A stretch of DNA of 64,000 nt, taken from positions 1,240,001-1,304,000 of the forward strand of contig NZ_FWWR01000009.1 of assembly GCF_900176115.1 (NCBI RefSeq), read 5' to 3'. The notes beneath the pieces are model-generated. The model was given only the letters and a program-made list of their open reading frames with translations, was not told the DNA's origin and ran no database searches. The DNA comes from Peptoniphilus asaccharolyticus DSM 20463 (GTDB lineage Bacteria > Bacillota > Clostridia > Tissierellales > Peptoniphilaceae). The position numbers and the translations under genes were made by a program. Below, piece by piece: positions 45,538 to 55,508 of the stretch; within the stretch, counting starts at the first letter, position 1, and every line of letters starts with the position of its first letter.

Positions 45538-46756
45538 ATTTTGTATATGAAGATCTGAATTCAGACGGAGTGAGATTTAGAATTTTTGTGAAATTTCTCG
45601 AGAAAGTCTTAGTTGAATTGTATCCAACCATTGCAGAAATATCAGTTATGGACAAATCAGTTTCTGTGAGCAAATCACAAGCTTTGTGAATTCTAATTTG
45701 ATTTAAGAAATTATAGAAATTCTTTTCAATATAGTATATTAAGATATGGTTTATATTTTTAGGTGGTATCTTAAATTGATTTGAGACAGAAACTATATCG
45801 AGTTCTTCGTCATAATTTTCATACATATATTCAATTATTTTTAAGCCTCTGTAGTCAAGTCTTATATTTACAAGTGATTCAGGGCATTGTAGTTTTTTAA
45901 AGTCCTTAGTTCCGAGGTGGTATCTCTCTTGGAAAATTTTTGAAAGCTGACCCGGATCAGAGTAATTTAAAATATAGGCTATATCTTTTACAGTTAAGTT
46001 GGTATGAGCGAGTAAAAATTTTGCTTTGAAAAGTCTCATCTCGTTTAGCAAGTCATAAAAGCCTACGCCGGTTAAATCTTTTATATATTTGGAGATTGAA
46101 CTTTCGCTCATAAAGAAGGCTTTTGATATAAGCTCTAAATTCAAATTGTTACAACAATTTAAAAACATATACATAAAAATCATGTCTGGGTTTAAATCAT
46201 TATTATTTTTTTGGAAATCTTCATCGATGTTTCTAAGATACAAAACTAAAAGTTCTGCAAATTTAGAAATTCCATACAGGGTAGAATATTGCTTGGATTC
46301 TGATAGAAGATTTATAGAGCATATTCCGAACTCATCTTTAATGTCTTCAAAAACTGCTTTGATTTTTAATGAGTCTTTGGCGGATGGACTAACAGCATTT
46401 GACATATAAAGTGAGTTTATTATGTTAATGTTTTCGCTATCGATATTAAATTCTTTTTTTACATAAATATTTATAAGATTGAAATTGTAAACTAATAAGT
46501 AGTATATGAGTTCTTGCGAAACTTCTACTATTTCCGAAATTTGCCAAGGGGCTATTGAGATAATAACTCCAGGGAGTAAATCTATGATTTTGTTTTGAAT
46601 TTTAATTTTACCTCTTCCCTCGAGGATGTAAATAAACCGACTGTGCTTGTGTAGCAAAGGCTCCGTAGGAACCGAGTCGCTTTGTATATCAAAACTAAAA
46701 ATATAGTTATCGTCTATACTTCCCTGATAGTTATCTTGTATCTTGATTTTTTTCAT
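45536..46756 (-). CDS. AraC-family regulator with two HTH domains
   Basis: The 406-residue protein has an N-terminal cupin-like sensor (LLHKHSRFIYILEGRGKIKI) and then two AraC-type DNA-binding domains. The first, about residues 195-290, includes LELISKAFFMSESSISKYIK and LTVKDIAYILNYSDPGQLSKIF. The second, about 300-406, includes LDIVSVSNQFKIPPKNINH and LSITDISAMVGYNSTKTFSR. Usual members have only one such domain. It is divergent from arcB (47035), so that operon is the likely target. Confidence 0.85.
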   Translation of the reverse strand: MKKIKIQDNYQGSIDDNYIFSFDIQSDSVPTEPLLHKHSRFIYILEGRGKIKIQNKIIDLLPGVIISIAPWQISEIVEVSQELIYYLLVYNFNLINIYVKKEFNIDSENINIINSLYMSNAVSPSAKDSLKIKAVFEDIKDEFGICSINLLSESKQYSTLYGISKFAELLVLYLRNIDEDFQKNNNDLNPDMIFMYMFLNCCNNLNLELISKAFFMSESSISKYIKDLTGVGFYDLLNEMRLFKAKFLLAHTNLTVKDIAYILNYSDPGQLSKIFQERYHLGTKDFKKLQCPESLVNIRLDYRGLKIIEYMYENYDEELDIVSVSNQFKIPPKNINHILIYYIEKNFYNFLNQIRIHKACDLLTETDLSITDISAMVGYNSTKTFSRNFTKILNLTPSEFRSSYTK

Positions 46757-47034
46757 AACTTCTCTCCGTAAAAATATAAGCGTTAAATGAGTATTTACTA
46801 TGTAATGTTAAACCTAATAAAATGTGATAAAATTATTATAGTGTTTATTCCGATACAGTGCAAATATAAAATTTGTAGCGAATTAAATACTATTGTAATG
46901 ACTGATTTCACATTGATACGTAATAATTGAAATTATTTACAGAAAATTTATCTTATTTTGTCTGTGGAAATGTTTTCAAATGTGATAAATTAGTCTTAGG
47001 TAGAAGAAGCCAAAATACATAAAGGAGTGATAAT
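46757..47034. promoter_or_regulatory. Divergent control region between the AraC-type gene and arcB
   Basis: This 278-bp AT-rich gap must hold both divergent promoters. A near-match to a catabolite-response site, TGGAAATGTTTTCA, lies at 46965-46978 with one central mismatch (T for C). I could not fix the -35 and -10 boxes with confidence. Confidence 0.4.
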
Positions 47035-48027
47035 ATGGCACAAAATCTTAGAGGTAAAAATTTTTTAAAGTTAATTGATTTCAGTTCAGAAGAGGTTCGT
47101 TATTTAATCGAACTTGCTAAAAACTTCAAATCAATGAAGAGAGCGGGACAACCTCACAAATATCTTGAAGGAAAGAACATAGTTTTATTATTTGAAAAAA
47201 CTTCAACTAGAACAAGATGTTCATTCGAAGTTGCTGGTAATGATTTAGGAATGGGCGTTACTTACCTTGATCCAGCTGGTTCTCAAATGGGACACAAAGA
47301 ATCTATCGCTGATACAGCAAGAGTTCTTGGAAGAATGTACGATGGTATTGAATACCGTGGATTCTCACAAGAAACTGTTGAAGAATTAGGAAGATATGCA
47401 GGAGTTCCTGTATGGAATGGTTTAACTGATGAATGGCATCCAACTCAAATGTTAGCTGACATGCTTACAATTGAAGAACATTTTGGATACCTAAAAGGAT
47501 TAAAATTCGTATACATGGGAGATGCTAGAAACAACGTTGCTAACTCTCTTATGATAGTTTGTGCAAAACTAGGTGTTAATTTCGTAGCTTGTGCTCCTGA
47601 AGAATTATTCCCAGAAGCTAACCTTGTAGAAATGGCAAAAGAAATCGCTAAAGAAAACCACTGTACAGTAACTTTAACTTCTGATGTTAAACAAGGAACA
47701 GCTAATGCAGACGTTCTTTACACTGACATCTGGGTATCTATGGGCGAACCAGCAGAAATCTGGGAAAAGAGAATATCTCTTCTAAAAGATTATCAAATCA
47801 ACAAAGCAGCTATGGAAAATGCTAACGAAGAAGCCATTTTCTTACACTGCCTACCATCTTTCCACGATACAAAGACAAAAGTTGGTAAAGAAATCTTTGA
47901 AAAATTCGGCTTAGAAGAAATGGAAGTTACTGATGAAGTATTCGAATCAAAACAATCTCTAGTATTCGACCAAGCTGAAAACAGAATGCATACTATTAAA
48001 GCTGTAATATACGCAACTCTTTGCTAG
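47035..48027 (+). CDS. arcB: Ornithine carbamoyltransferase
   Basis: The 330-residue enzyme interconverts ornithine plus carbamoyl phosphate with citrulline. Motifs are [15 protein letters not shown] (carbamoyl-phosphate binding), [11 protein letters not shown], and [12 protein letters not shown] (ornithine site Cys). Regular codons and AAAGGAGTG upstream suggest strong expression. Carbamate kinase at the operon end suggests the catabolic direction, from citrulline to ornithine. Confidence 0.93.
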   Translation: MAQNLRGKNFLKLIDFSSEEVRYLIELAKNFKSMKRAGQPHKYLEGKNIVLLFEKTSTRTRCSFEVAGNDLGMGVTYLDPAGSQMGHKESIADTARVLGRMYDGIEYRGFSQETVEELGRYAGVPVWNGLTDEWHPTQMLADMLTIEEHFGYLKGLKFVYMGDARNNVANSLMIVCAKLGVNFVACAPEELFPEANLVEMAKEIAKENHCTVTLTSDVKQGTANADVLYTDIWVSMGEPAEIWEKRISLLKDYQINKAAMENANEEAIFLHCLPSFHDTKTKVGKEIFEKFGLEEMEVTDEVFESKQSLVFDQAENRMHTIKAVIYATLC

Positions 48028-48071
48028 TTAAAAGATTTAAAGTTAGTTAAAGAAAAGCTATTGATAAAATT

Positions 48072-48100
48072 TTAAGGGGAACTGATGAGGTTTCCCTTAA
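48072..48100 (+). promoter_or_regulatory. Hairpin between arcB and the symporter gene
   Basis: TTAAGGGGAA (48072-48081) pairs with TTTCCCTTAA (48091-48100), one G-U pair. No T-run follows, so it may mark an mRNA processing site or a weak attenuator. Confidence 0.4.
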
Positions 48101-48127
48101 AGTCAAGATAAATTAAAGGAGTTTATT

Positions 48128-49495
48128 ATGGAAAACTTAATAAAACTAATATCTGATGTAACTAATGCTTTTTGGGGATGGCCAATATTAATAGTACTAT
48201 TAGGTGGCGGTCTTATAGTTTGTGTAAGAACTGGTTTTGTTCAAATTAGATACTTACCATTTATATTAAAACAAACTTTCGGAAAAATGTTCTCTTCTAA
48301 CGTTGGAGGAGAGGGTTCAGTCAGTCCTTTCCAAGCGGCAACAGCTGCTCTTGCATCATCAATAGGTGCTGCAAACATAGTAGTTGCTCCATCTATTATA
48401 TTTACTGCAGGACCAGGAGTGATATTCTGGATGTGGATTGCAGGTTTGATTGGACAAGCAACTAAATTCGGAGAAATCATCTTAGGTATTAAATACAGAG
48501 AAAAGAATGTTGACGGAGAATACGTTGGTGGACCAGCATATACATTTAAAAAAGGTATAGGCGGAACTCTTGGTAAGATAATGGGATTCTTAGTATCTTT
48601 CTTCTTTATGATAGAGATATTACCATCTATAACACTACAAACGATTTCAGCAGCAGCTCCACTTGAACAACTTGGACTATCTCGTGTAGTTTCAGCTGTA
48701 GTTATCGCTGTGTTAGTAATATTAGTTGCTTACGGCGGAATAAAGAGAATTGCTCAAGTAACTGAAAAAATGGTTCCTATAATGGCAGCAACATATATAA
48801 TAGCAGGTCTTATCGTTATAATTATGCATATAGACAAACTTCCTGGAGCTTTTGGAATGATCATTTACGGAGCATTCAACCCTAAAGCAGTTGTAGGTGG
48901 AGCAGCAGGAGCAGGTATCGCTCAACTTATCAGAGCTGGTGCAGCGAGAGGATGTTATTCAAACGAAGCTGGTATGGGTTCAGCACCTTATGCACACGCA
49001 ACAGCAGTTACTGACCACCCTTGTAGACAAGGTATGTGGGGTATATTCGAAGTAATAGCGGATACAATGATAGTATGTACAATTTCTGCACTTGTAGTTC
49101 TTGTAACAGGACTTTATCAAAACCCTGACATGAAAGACATAGGAGTTGAAAGAGCATTTAACGCAGCTTTCGGACAAGTTGGAACAGCAGTTGTTGCAAT
49201 CAGTTTATTCTTATTTGTACTTTCTACAATCATTGTTATAGTATTCTATGCTGAAAAACAAGGTGAATACTTATTTGGAACAACAATTGGTAAAGTAGTA
49301 CGTTTTATAGCTTGTGGTATGGTTATACTTGGTGGTTTCGTATCATTTGATAACGCCGGAGTATTCTTAGATGCAACTCTAGGTCTTGTAGTATTTACTA
49401 ACATGGTTGGTATGATAATGTTGAGTGGAGAACTTAAAGAGCTTGTAGATGAATTCTTCAAAGATCCTAAATACTATCCAGGAGCTAAAAAATAA
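48128..49495 (+). CDS. AGCS-family sodium:amino acid symporter
   Basis: The 455-residue protein has about eleven membrane segments. Family motifs are VGGEGSVSPFQAATAALASSIGAANI, GGPAYTFKKG and AGAARGCYSNEAGMGSAPYAHA. Alanine or glycine is the classical substrate. Here the setting suggests citrulline, ornithine or proline. AAAGGAG precedes ATG 48128. Confidence 0.92.
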   Translation: MENLIKLISDVTNAFWGWPILIVLLGGGLIVCVRTGFVQIRYLPFILKQTFGKMFSSNVGGEGSVSPFQAATAALASSIGAANIVVAPSIIFTAGPGVIFWMWIAGLIGQATKFGEIILGIKYREKNVDGEYVGGPAYTFKKGIGGTLGKIMGFLVSFFFMIEILPSITLQTISAAAPLEQLGLSRVVSAVVIAVLVILVAYGGIKRIAQVTEKMVPIMAATYIIAGLIVIIMHIDKLPGAFGMIIYGAFNPKAVVGGAAGAGIAQLIRAGAARGCYSNEAGMGSAPYAHATAVTDHPCRQGMWGIFEVIADTMIVCTISALVVLVTGLYQNPDMKDIGVERAFNAAFGQVGTAVVAISLFLFVLSTIIVIVFYAEKQGEYLFGTTIGKVVRFIACGMVILGGFVSFDNAGVFLDATLGLVVFTNMVGMIMLSGELKELVDEFFKDPKYYPGAKK

Positions 49496-49554
49496 TCAAA
49501 AATCTTTTATAACAGAGGACGATATATGGAAGAATTAAAGAATGATAAGTTATT

Positions 49555-50670
49555 GATAATTTATCATAACAAGTGCAACATAAATAAACTCATAGCTAAT
49601 CAGCTGTGTTAATATGTAAGTGACCAAACAAAACATATTAAAAGGAGTGATTAACTATGAGCTATAACCATCTTACCATAGAAGAAAGATCTTGTATTTA
49701 CCAATTTTTAAATTTAGGAATGAGTATAAGGAAAATTGCACAAGCACTTAAAAGGTCACCTAGTACAATATCTAGAGAAATTAAAAGAAATTCATCTAAG
49801 ATAAAAGTTAGTAGGGGAAGTTACACTAAGTACTTTCCGATAAAGGCAAATGATAAATATATTGATAGAAGAAAAGACTGCCATAGAAAAAGTAAATTTT
49901 CTAAAGATGTTATTGATTATTTAACTGTAAAGATTAACGAACATTGGTCCCCTGAACAAATATCAAATAGAAACACAAATGAGATTCATGAATTACCATC
50001 TACATCAACGATATATAGAATGATACACGCCAAAAAGCTGCCAAAAACTAGTATGAAAAATTTGAGAAGAAAAGCTAAATTTAAAAGGCCAGCAGAAAAA
50101 AGAGGAAAATTCAATGATAAAGGTAGAACAATTAAGAAAAGACCTAAAGAGATATACAGAAGGCAAGAATTAGGCCACTGGGAAGCAGATACAGTGGAAT
50201 CAGGCAGATTAGATCATAAAAGGAAAAGTAGATGTTGTTTCGTAACTTTAGCAGAAAGAAAATCTAGATATTATATAGCAATCCTAGTTGAAAATAGAAA
50301 GTCGGAAAGCGTAACACCAGCAATAATAAATGCATTAAAAGATTATCCAAAAGAATTAGTAAAAACAATAACCTTTGATAGAGGTAAAGAATTTTCAGAA
50401 TTTGAGAAAATAGAAAAAGAATTAGGATGCAAAACTTATTTTTGTGATCCCTATTGTGCATGGCAAAAAGGTACAAATGAAAATAGTAACGGACTTTTGA
50501 GGGAGTTTTATCCTAAGGGTATGGATTTATCAGAAGTGAATATTGATGAATTAAATTATAACTTAAGTTTAATGAATAATAGACCTAGAAAATGTATAAA
50601 ATATAAAACACCTAAAGAAGAACTTTTTGGTCTCTTACCATAGGTGTTGCATTTGATTTGACAATTCGTC
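49555..50670 (+). mobile_element. IS30-family element copy C, intact
   Basis: The element is 1116 bp with imperfect inverted repeats as in the other copies. The 4-bp duplication TATT is at 49551-49554 and 50671-50674. It lies inside the 5' end of the gate-domain gene, in the same orientation as the operon. Confidence 0.94.
49657..50643 (+). CDS. IS30-family transposase (copy C)
   Basis: The 328-residue transposase is intact and identical in translation to copy B (30086-31072). The start follows AAAGGAG. Its transcript would read on into the interrupted operon. Confidence 0.95.
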   Translation: MSYNHLTIEERSCIYQFLNLGMSIRKIAQALKRSPSTISREIKRNSSKIKVSRGSYTKYFPIKANDKYIDRRKDCHRKSKFSKDVIDYLTVKINEHWSPEQISNRNTNEIHELPSTSTIYRMIHAKKLPKTSMKNLRRKAKFKRPAEKRGKFNDKGRTIKKRPKEIYRRQELGHWEADTVESGRLDHKRKSRCCFVTLAERKSRYYIAILVENRKSESVTPAIINALKDYPKELVKTITFDRGKEFSEFEKIEKELGCKTYFCDPYCAWQKGTNENSNGLLREFYPKGMDLSEVNIDELNYNLSLMNNRPRKCIKYKTPKEELFGLLP

Positions 50671-51802
50671 TATTTAAAAAAGAAATTGGATTAGAAGCTC
50701 CTATATTTTTAATAATATTTTTTGGACTGTTCGTATATATGGGACAAATTATGGGCGGTACCAATATGATAAAGACAATGATGAACACAGCATTTGACTT
50801 GTTGATCAACGTATGTTTTTATCTTATGGCAGTTGCAGTTTTAGCAGGGGGGATTTCATCAATATTCTCTGAATTTGGAGTTATTGCCTTAATAAACAAG
50901 GCAGTATCAGTTATCATGAAACCAATTTACGACTTACCAGGGGCGAGTTCAATTGGTATGCTAAATTGTTTTATGTCAGATAATCCAGCAATCTTAACCC
51001 TTGCACATGATGATAACTTTAGAAAATATTTCAAAAAATATCAAATGCCGGCCCTAACAAACTTAGGTACTTCATTTGGTATGGGTCTTATAACTGTTAC
51101 ATCAATGATGGCACTACCTATTGATGGAGCTATAAAGGGAGCTTTGGTAGGTCTTTTAGGGGCAATTGTAGGAAGTATTGTTTCAGTAAGACTCATGATT
51201 CGTAAGACAAAGAAGTACTACGGAACAGAAGAAATGGTTGAGTGTAAAAATGTTGGAAATCTACCTAGCGGAAAGAGAAGCATAAGAGAGGGCTCTGTAG
51301 GTTCAAGATTTATACAATCACTTTTAGACGGTGGTAAGATAGGTGTTGATATGGGAATAGCAATTATCCCAGGCGTATGTTTGATTTGTACAATAGTAAT
51401 TTTGCTCACTAACGGAGCAGGAGCAAATGGAATATATGACGGAAGTGCAAACCAAGGTATCGGAATCTTACCTATAATAGGCGAAAAACTTAGTTTTATA
51501 TTAACTCCACTATTTGGATTTAGTACACCTAAAGCAATTGCCATACCTATTACAGCACTTGGAAGTAGTGGAGCTGCAATTGGAATGGTTGCAGATATGG
51601 CAAGCAAAAAAATCATTGGCGGAAACGATATAGCAGTATTTACTTCAATTTGTATGTGCTGGAGTGGATATCTTTCAACACATATTGCTATGATGGATGC
51701 TCTTGGAACAAAAGAGATGACAGGAAATGCAATTCTATCTCACACAGTGGGCGGAATATGTGCCGGAGTAGCATCACATCTAATTTGGGGGCTATTATTC
51801 TA

Positions 51803-54325
51803 ATGGATATTTCAAAATACTCACAAGCGGCTGTTAATATAATTAATACGGCAAATCAAGTTGCCATAAGAAGTAATAATTATGAAGTTACCGATTTACA
51901 TATTTTCTACTCTATTCTTTTGAGTCCTAGCAAAATAGTAAAAGATTACTTTAAAGAAAATGGAGTAATTTTACAAAACTTAAAAGAAGATGTAGAAAGT
52001 GCAATTGGTAAACTAAAGAGCTTAAAAGGAGTTTCTAACTTATATGTGAGTAGATCTTATCAAAGAGTTTTGTTAATATCTGAAGAAATCTCCAGAAATT
52101 TATACGAAGAGATGATAACCACAGAACATCTACTTTTAGCTCTGTTAAGAGAAAATGACATTGCAAGTGCAAAGCTTGCAATGTTATTTAAAGTAGATTA
52201 TGAAAGTTTCATGAAATACGTTTCAAAAAAATTTAATGAAGCTTTTTTAAGTGGCGTATCGCAAGAGACTATTTTAAATCTTGAAAAATATGGACGAAAC
52301 CTAACCAAAGAAGTATTAGAGGGGAAATTAGACCCTGTAATAGGTCGAGAAGAAGAGACTCGAAGCGCAATTAGAGTTCTAACGAGAAGAATAAAAAACA
52401 ATCCTGTTTTAATTGGTGAAGCTGGAGTCGGAAAAACTGCAATTGTCGAAGGTATAGTCCAAAGAATTGTAAGGGGAGATGTCCCTGACAATTTAAAAGA
52501 GAGAATTATATTTTCTCTGGACATGACAGCGTTAATAGCCGGAGCCAAATATAGAGGAGACTTTGAAGAGCGACTTAAAAAACTTTTAGAGATAATTAAG
52601 GACTCAGAAGGAAAGATAATTCTATTTATAGACGAAATTCACAATATCATAGGTAGCGGAAGCACTTCGGGTACGATGGACACTGCAAATATCCTAAAGC
52701 CGATGCTTGCAAGGGGAGAAATCCTCACCATAGGAGCTACTACTATTGAAGAATATAGAAAATATATTGAAGTGGATGGAGCATTAGATAGAAGATTTCA
52801 GAAGATTTTAGTCGAAGAACCATCTGTTGAAAATTCTATTGCAATACTGCGTGGTTTAAAGAAAAAATATGAAAATCACCATATGGTAAAGATAACAGAC
52901 AGGGCTTTAATTGATGCGGTAAAACTTTCAAAGAGATTTTTACCTGAAAAGAAATTGCCGGACGTGGCACTTGATGTAATCGACGAAGCTTGTGCTTTAG
53001 TTAGAATGGCAAGAGACCAAAAGCCTGAAGAACTTGACAATTTACACAGAAATATAGTCAAGTTGGAAATGGAAAAAATTGCTCTAAAAGATGAAAAGGA
53101 CAGTCTTTCAAAAGACAGGTTAAGCGAAAAAGAAAGAGAAATTAAAGAGCTTGAGAGCTTACTAAGTCAAAAGACAGAGCTATATAATTTAGAAAAGAAA
53201 AGACAAGAAGACATCTTATTAAATGAAAAAGAAATTGAAGAAATAAATTTACAGATAGAAGCATCTAAAGAACAACATAAGTTTGAAAAATTAGATGAAC
53301 TTATAGTTGTTAAAAAGAAAATTGAAGATAGGCTAAGAACTCTTACAGAAACAGAGCAGTATTATCCAATACACACAAAAGTAACGGTGAATGAAGTCAA
53401 AGAGATAATTTCAAAGATTTCAGGAATGCCAAAAGTCAAACTACAACTAAATAAACTTGGTAAACTTGATGAAATAAGAGCTACCATGAAAGAAGAATTT
53501 GTGGGCGGAAATGAAATTATAGACAAGATAGTAAACACCTATATGATTTCAGAAAGTGGATTGGCACCGAGAAATAAACCTGTTGGTAGTTTCTTGATAT
53601 GTGGTCTACCAGGTTCTGGAAAGAGTTATATAGCAGAAGTAATATCTAAAAATTTATTTGATGGCGAAAATAGTTTAATAAGATTTGATATGAGTGAGTT
53701 TAGTGAAAAAGCATCTATAACAAAACTTATAGGAGCACCTCCGGGATATGTTGGATATGAACTTGGAGGAGCACTCACCGAGGCTCTTAGAACTAAGCCA
53801 TACAGTGTAATTGTGTTTAAGAATATAGAGAATGCTCATAGAGAAGTTCAAAGCTTGATTATGCAGATTATTCAAGACGGAAAAGTAAAGGACAACAAGG
53901 GTAGATTAATCAGTTTTGAAAACACAATAATAGTTTTGACAAGTACTATAGATGATTCCACATCAGAGTTTAAGGTAAAACTTGAAACTCCAATTGAAAA
54001 TTATGTAGACTATGTATTTTATCTAAAGCCACTTGATAAGGAAACAATTAGTAAACTTATAGAATATAACTTAGACAATCTTAAAAAGAATTTAAGAGAT
54101 AATCAGATAGAACTGATTTTTACAGAAAAGTTTTTAGAGAATTTAAACAACTACGTGCTCAGCGAGAATATGGGCGCAAGAGAAATTAAAAAATATATTG
54201 AACATGAAATATATTTCTTAATATGCAAGAAGAAATTAGAATATGAAACAGATGAAGTCATGAGAATTATTCTGACAATAGAAAATAATGAAATGCGTTT
54301 GTCTGTAGCTAGTGAAGAAAAATAG
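51803..54325 (+). CDS. ClpB/ClpC-like AAA+ protein with degenerate second ATPase domain
   Basis: The protein has 840 residues from ATG 51803. A Clp N-domain (about 1-145) is followed by an intact D1 ATPase: Walker A GEAGVGKTA, Walker B ILFIDEIHNI, Arg finger ALDRRFQK. A coiled-coil middle domain (about 400-530) follows. D2 keeps a Walker A (GLPGSGKS), but its Walker B reads VIVFKNIENAH where ClpB has LLDEVEKAH. The sensor-1 TSN reads TST, and the Arg-finger segment NRID reads NYVD. D2 is therefore probably inactive. It sits inside an amino-acid catabolic operon, which is unusual for a chaperone. Confidence 0.85.
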   Translation: MDISKYSQAAVNIINTANQVAIRSNNYEVTDLHIFYSILLSPSKIVKDYFKENGVILQNLKEDVESAIGKLKSLKGVSNLYVSRSYQRVLLISEEISRNLYEEMITTEHLLLALLRENDIASAKLAMLFKVDYESFMKYVSKKFNEAFLSGVSQETILNLEKYGRNLTKEVLEGKLDPVIGREEETRSAIRVLTRRIKNNPVLIGEAGVGKTAIVEGIVQRIVRGDVPDNLKERIIFSLDMTALIAGAKYRGDFEERLKKLLEIIKDSEGKIILFIDEIHNIIGSGSTSGTMDTANILKPMLARGEILTIGATTIEEYRKYIEVDGALDRRFQKILVEEPSVENSIAILRGLKKKYENHHMVKITDRALIDAVKLSKRFLPEKKLPDVALDVIDEACALVRMARDQKPEELDNLHRNIVKLEMEKIALKDEKDSLSKDRLSEKEREIKELESLLSQKTELYNLEKKRQEDILLNEKEIEEINLQIEASKEQHKFEKLDELIVVKKKIEDRLRTLTETEQYYPIHTKVTVNEVKEIISKISGMPKVKLQLNKLGKLDEIRATMKEEFVGGNEIIDKIVNTYMISESGLAPRNKPVGSFLICGLPGSGKSYIAEVISKNLFDGENSLIRFDMSEFSEKASITKLIGAPPGYVGYELGGALTEALRTKPYSVIVFKNIENAHREVQSLIMQIIQDGKVKDNKGRLISFENTIIVLTSTIDDSTSEFKVKLETPIENYVDYVFYLKPLDKETISKLIEYNLDNLKKNLRDNQIELIFTEKFLENLNNYVLSENMGAREIKKYIEHEIYFLICKKKLEYETDEVMRIILTIENNEMRLSVASEEK

Positions 54326-54334
54326 GAGGCAAAT

Positions 54335-55507
54335 ATGGGATTTCAAATACCTGAATTTATTTCACCAGATTTTTCAGAAGAAAAGTATCAAAATGCACCT
54401 AACATAAAACTTGGTACTGTTGAAAGAGATGGAGTGGCACCAGATGATTTTTACCTTACAACACACATCCCTACTTTTTATAAGTATGATGGAAAATGGT
54501 TATTCCCAGATCACAATTCACTAAATTGTGTAGCAGTGTTTGAAGATGGAAAAATCTTTGTAAGAGAAATTAGATCTCTTAAAGAAGGAGAACAAGTAGT
54601 ACTTTCATTGACAGGAGAGCTTGACACAGGAGTTTTAGTTTATAGAGATGGTTTCCCTAAATCAATCTATTCAACTCCAGGAAAAGCTGTAGAAACTTCA
54701 TTCTCAAGAGACTATGAAAAGTTATTTGAACTTATGCAACATGAAAGAGACAGTGAAGATGGATATATAACATGGGTTTTAGGACCAAGTGTTGTATTTG
54801 ACTACGATACAAGAAAAGCACTTAACCAATTAGCGGAAAATGGATACATCAATTGTCTACTTGGTGGAAACGCAATGTGTACACATGACTTAGAAGGTGG
54901 TTTCTTACAAACAGCCCTAGGACAAAACATATACACTCAAGAAAATGTTCCAATGGGACACTATAACCATTTAGACTTATTAAACGAAGTTAGAACAACA
55001 GGTTCAATTAAGAAATTTATCGCTGGTGGAAATGTAAAAGATGGGATCATCAAAACTCTATCAGATATGGACATTCCATTCGTATTAAGCGGATCAATAA
55101 GAGATGACGGACCACTTCCAGAAGTTATTGGAGATACAGAAGCAGCTCTTACTGAAACTAAAAAAGCGCTTGATAAATCAACTTTAATCATCTGTATAGC
55201 AACTATGTTACACAGCCTTTCAGTTGCAAACATGGCATCAGGATATACAATTAGAAAGAATGGAAAGATAACACCGGTATTTATGTATTCAATTGACGTT
55301 ACAGAAAATGTTGTAAATAAAGTGGGAGCAGCTAGAGAACTTATGGCATTCGTTCCTATGGTTACTAATGTACAAGACTTTGTAGTCAATTGTGAAAAAG
55401 CTCTTATAACTCCAGCTAACAAAGTTTTTGCGGATGAAATGAAAATTCCAGAAACTGAATATGTAGAAGTTGGACAAGACAAGAGCGAAAGCAAGGAGGA
55501 GATTTGA
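54335..55507 (+). CDS. LOR/SDH-type protein, ornithine cyclodeaminase-like, subunit 1
   Basis: The 390-residue protein resembles the family called TIGR00300 or LOR/SDH bifunctional conserved domain, related to archaeal ornithine cyclodeaminase and the C-terminal part of cyanobacterial AgrE/ArgZ. Supporting segments are INCLLGGNAMCTHDLEGG, FVLSGSIRDDGPLPEVIGD and IATMLHSLSVANMASG. It would convert ornithine to proline and ammonia. A paralogue follows immediately, so the pair may form a heteromer. Activity is inferred. Confidence 0.72.
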   Translation: MGFQIPEFISPDFSEEKYQNAPNIKLGTVERDGVAPDDFYLTTHIPTFYKYDGKWLFPDHNSLNCVAVFEDGKIFVREIRSLKEGEQVVLSLTGELDTGVLVYRDGFPKSIYSTPGKAVETSFSRDYEKLFELMQHERDSEDGYITWVLGPSVVFDYDTRKALNQLAENGYINCLLGGNAMCTHDLEGGFLQTALGQNIYTQENVPMGHYNHLDLLNEVRTTGSIKKFIAGGNVKDGIIKTLSDMDIPFVLSGSIRDDGPLPEVIGDTEAALTETKKALDKSTLIICIATMLHSLSVANMASGYTIRKNGKITPVFMYSIDVTENVVNKVGAARELMAFVPMVTNVQDFVVNCEKALITPANKVFADEMKIPETEYVEVGQDKSESKEEI

Positions 55508-55508
55508 A

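Larger units (their letters stand above)
49526..51803 (+). pseudogene. Gate-domain membrane protein, interrupted by IS30 at codon 10
   Basis: The original start is ATG 49526. After removing the IS30 and one TATT duplication the frame runs MEELKNDKLFKKEIGLEAPIF without a break to 51803. The product is a ~390-residue membrane protein with nucleoside-recognition (gate) type segments. It resembles a clostridial membrane family whose function I do not know. An open frame beginning at TTG 50658, inside the IS30 right end, could still give a nearly full-length protein, but no ribosome site is visible. Its stop overlaps the clpB-like start (TAATG). Confidence 0.8.

Noticed and set aside
46965-46978. 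Catabolite-response (cre) site before arcB
   Set aside because: Only a near-match; the central CG is TG. Kept as a note in the control-region entry, not as a separate site.
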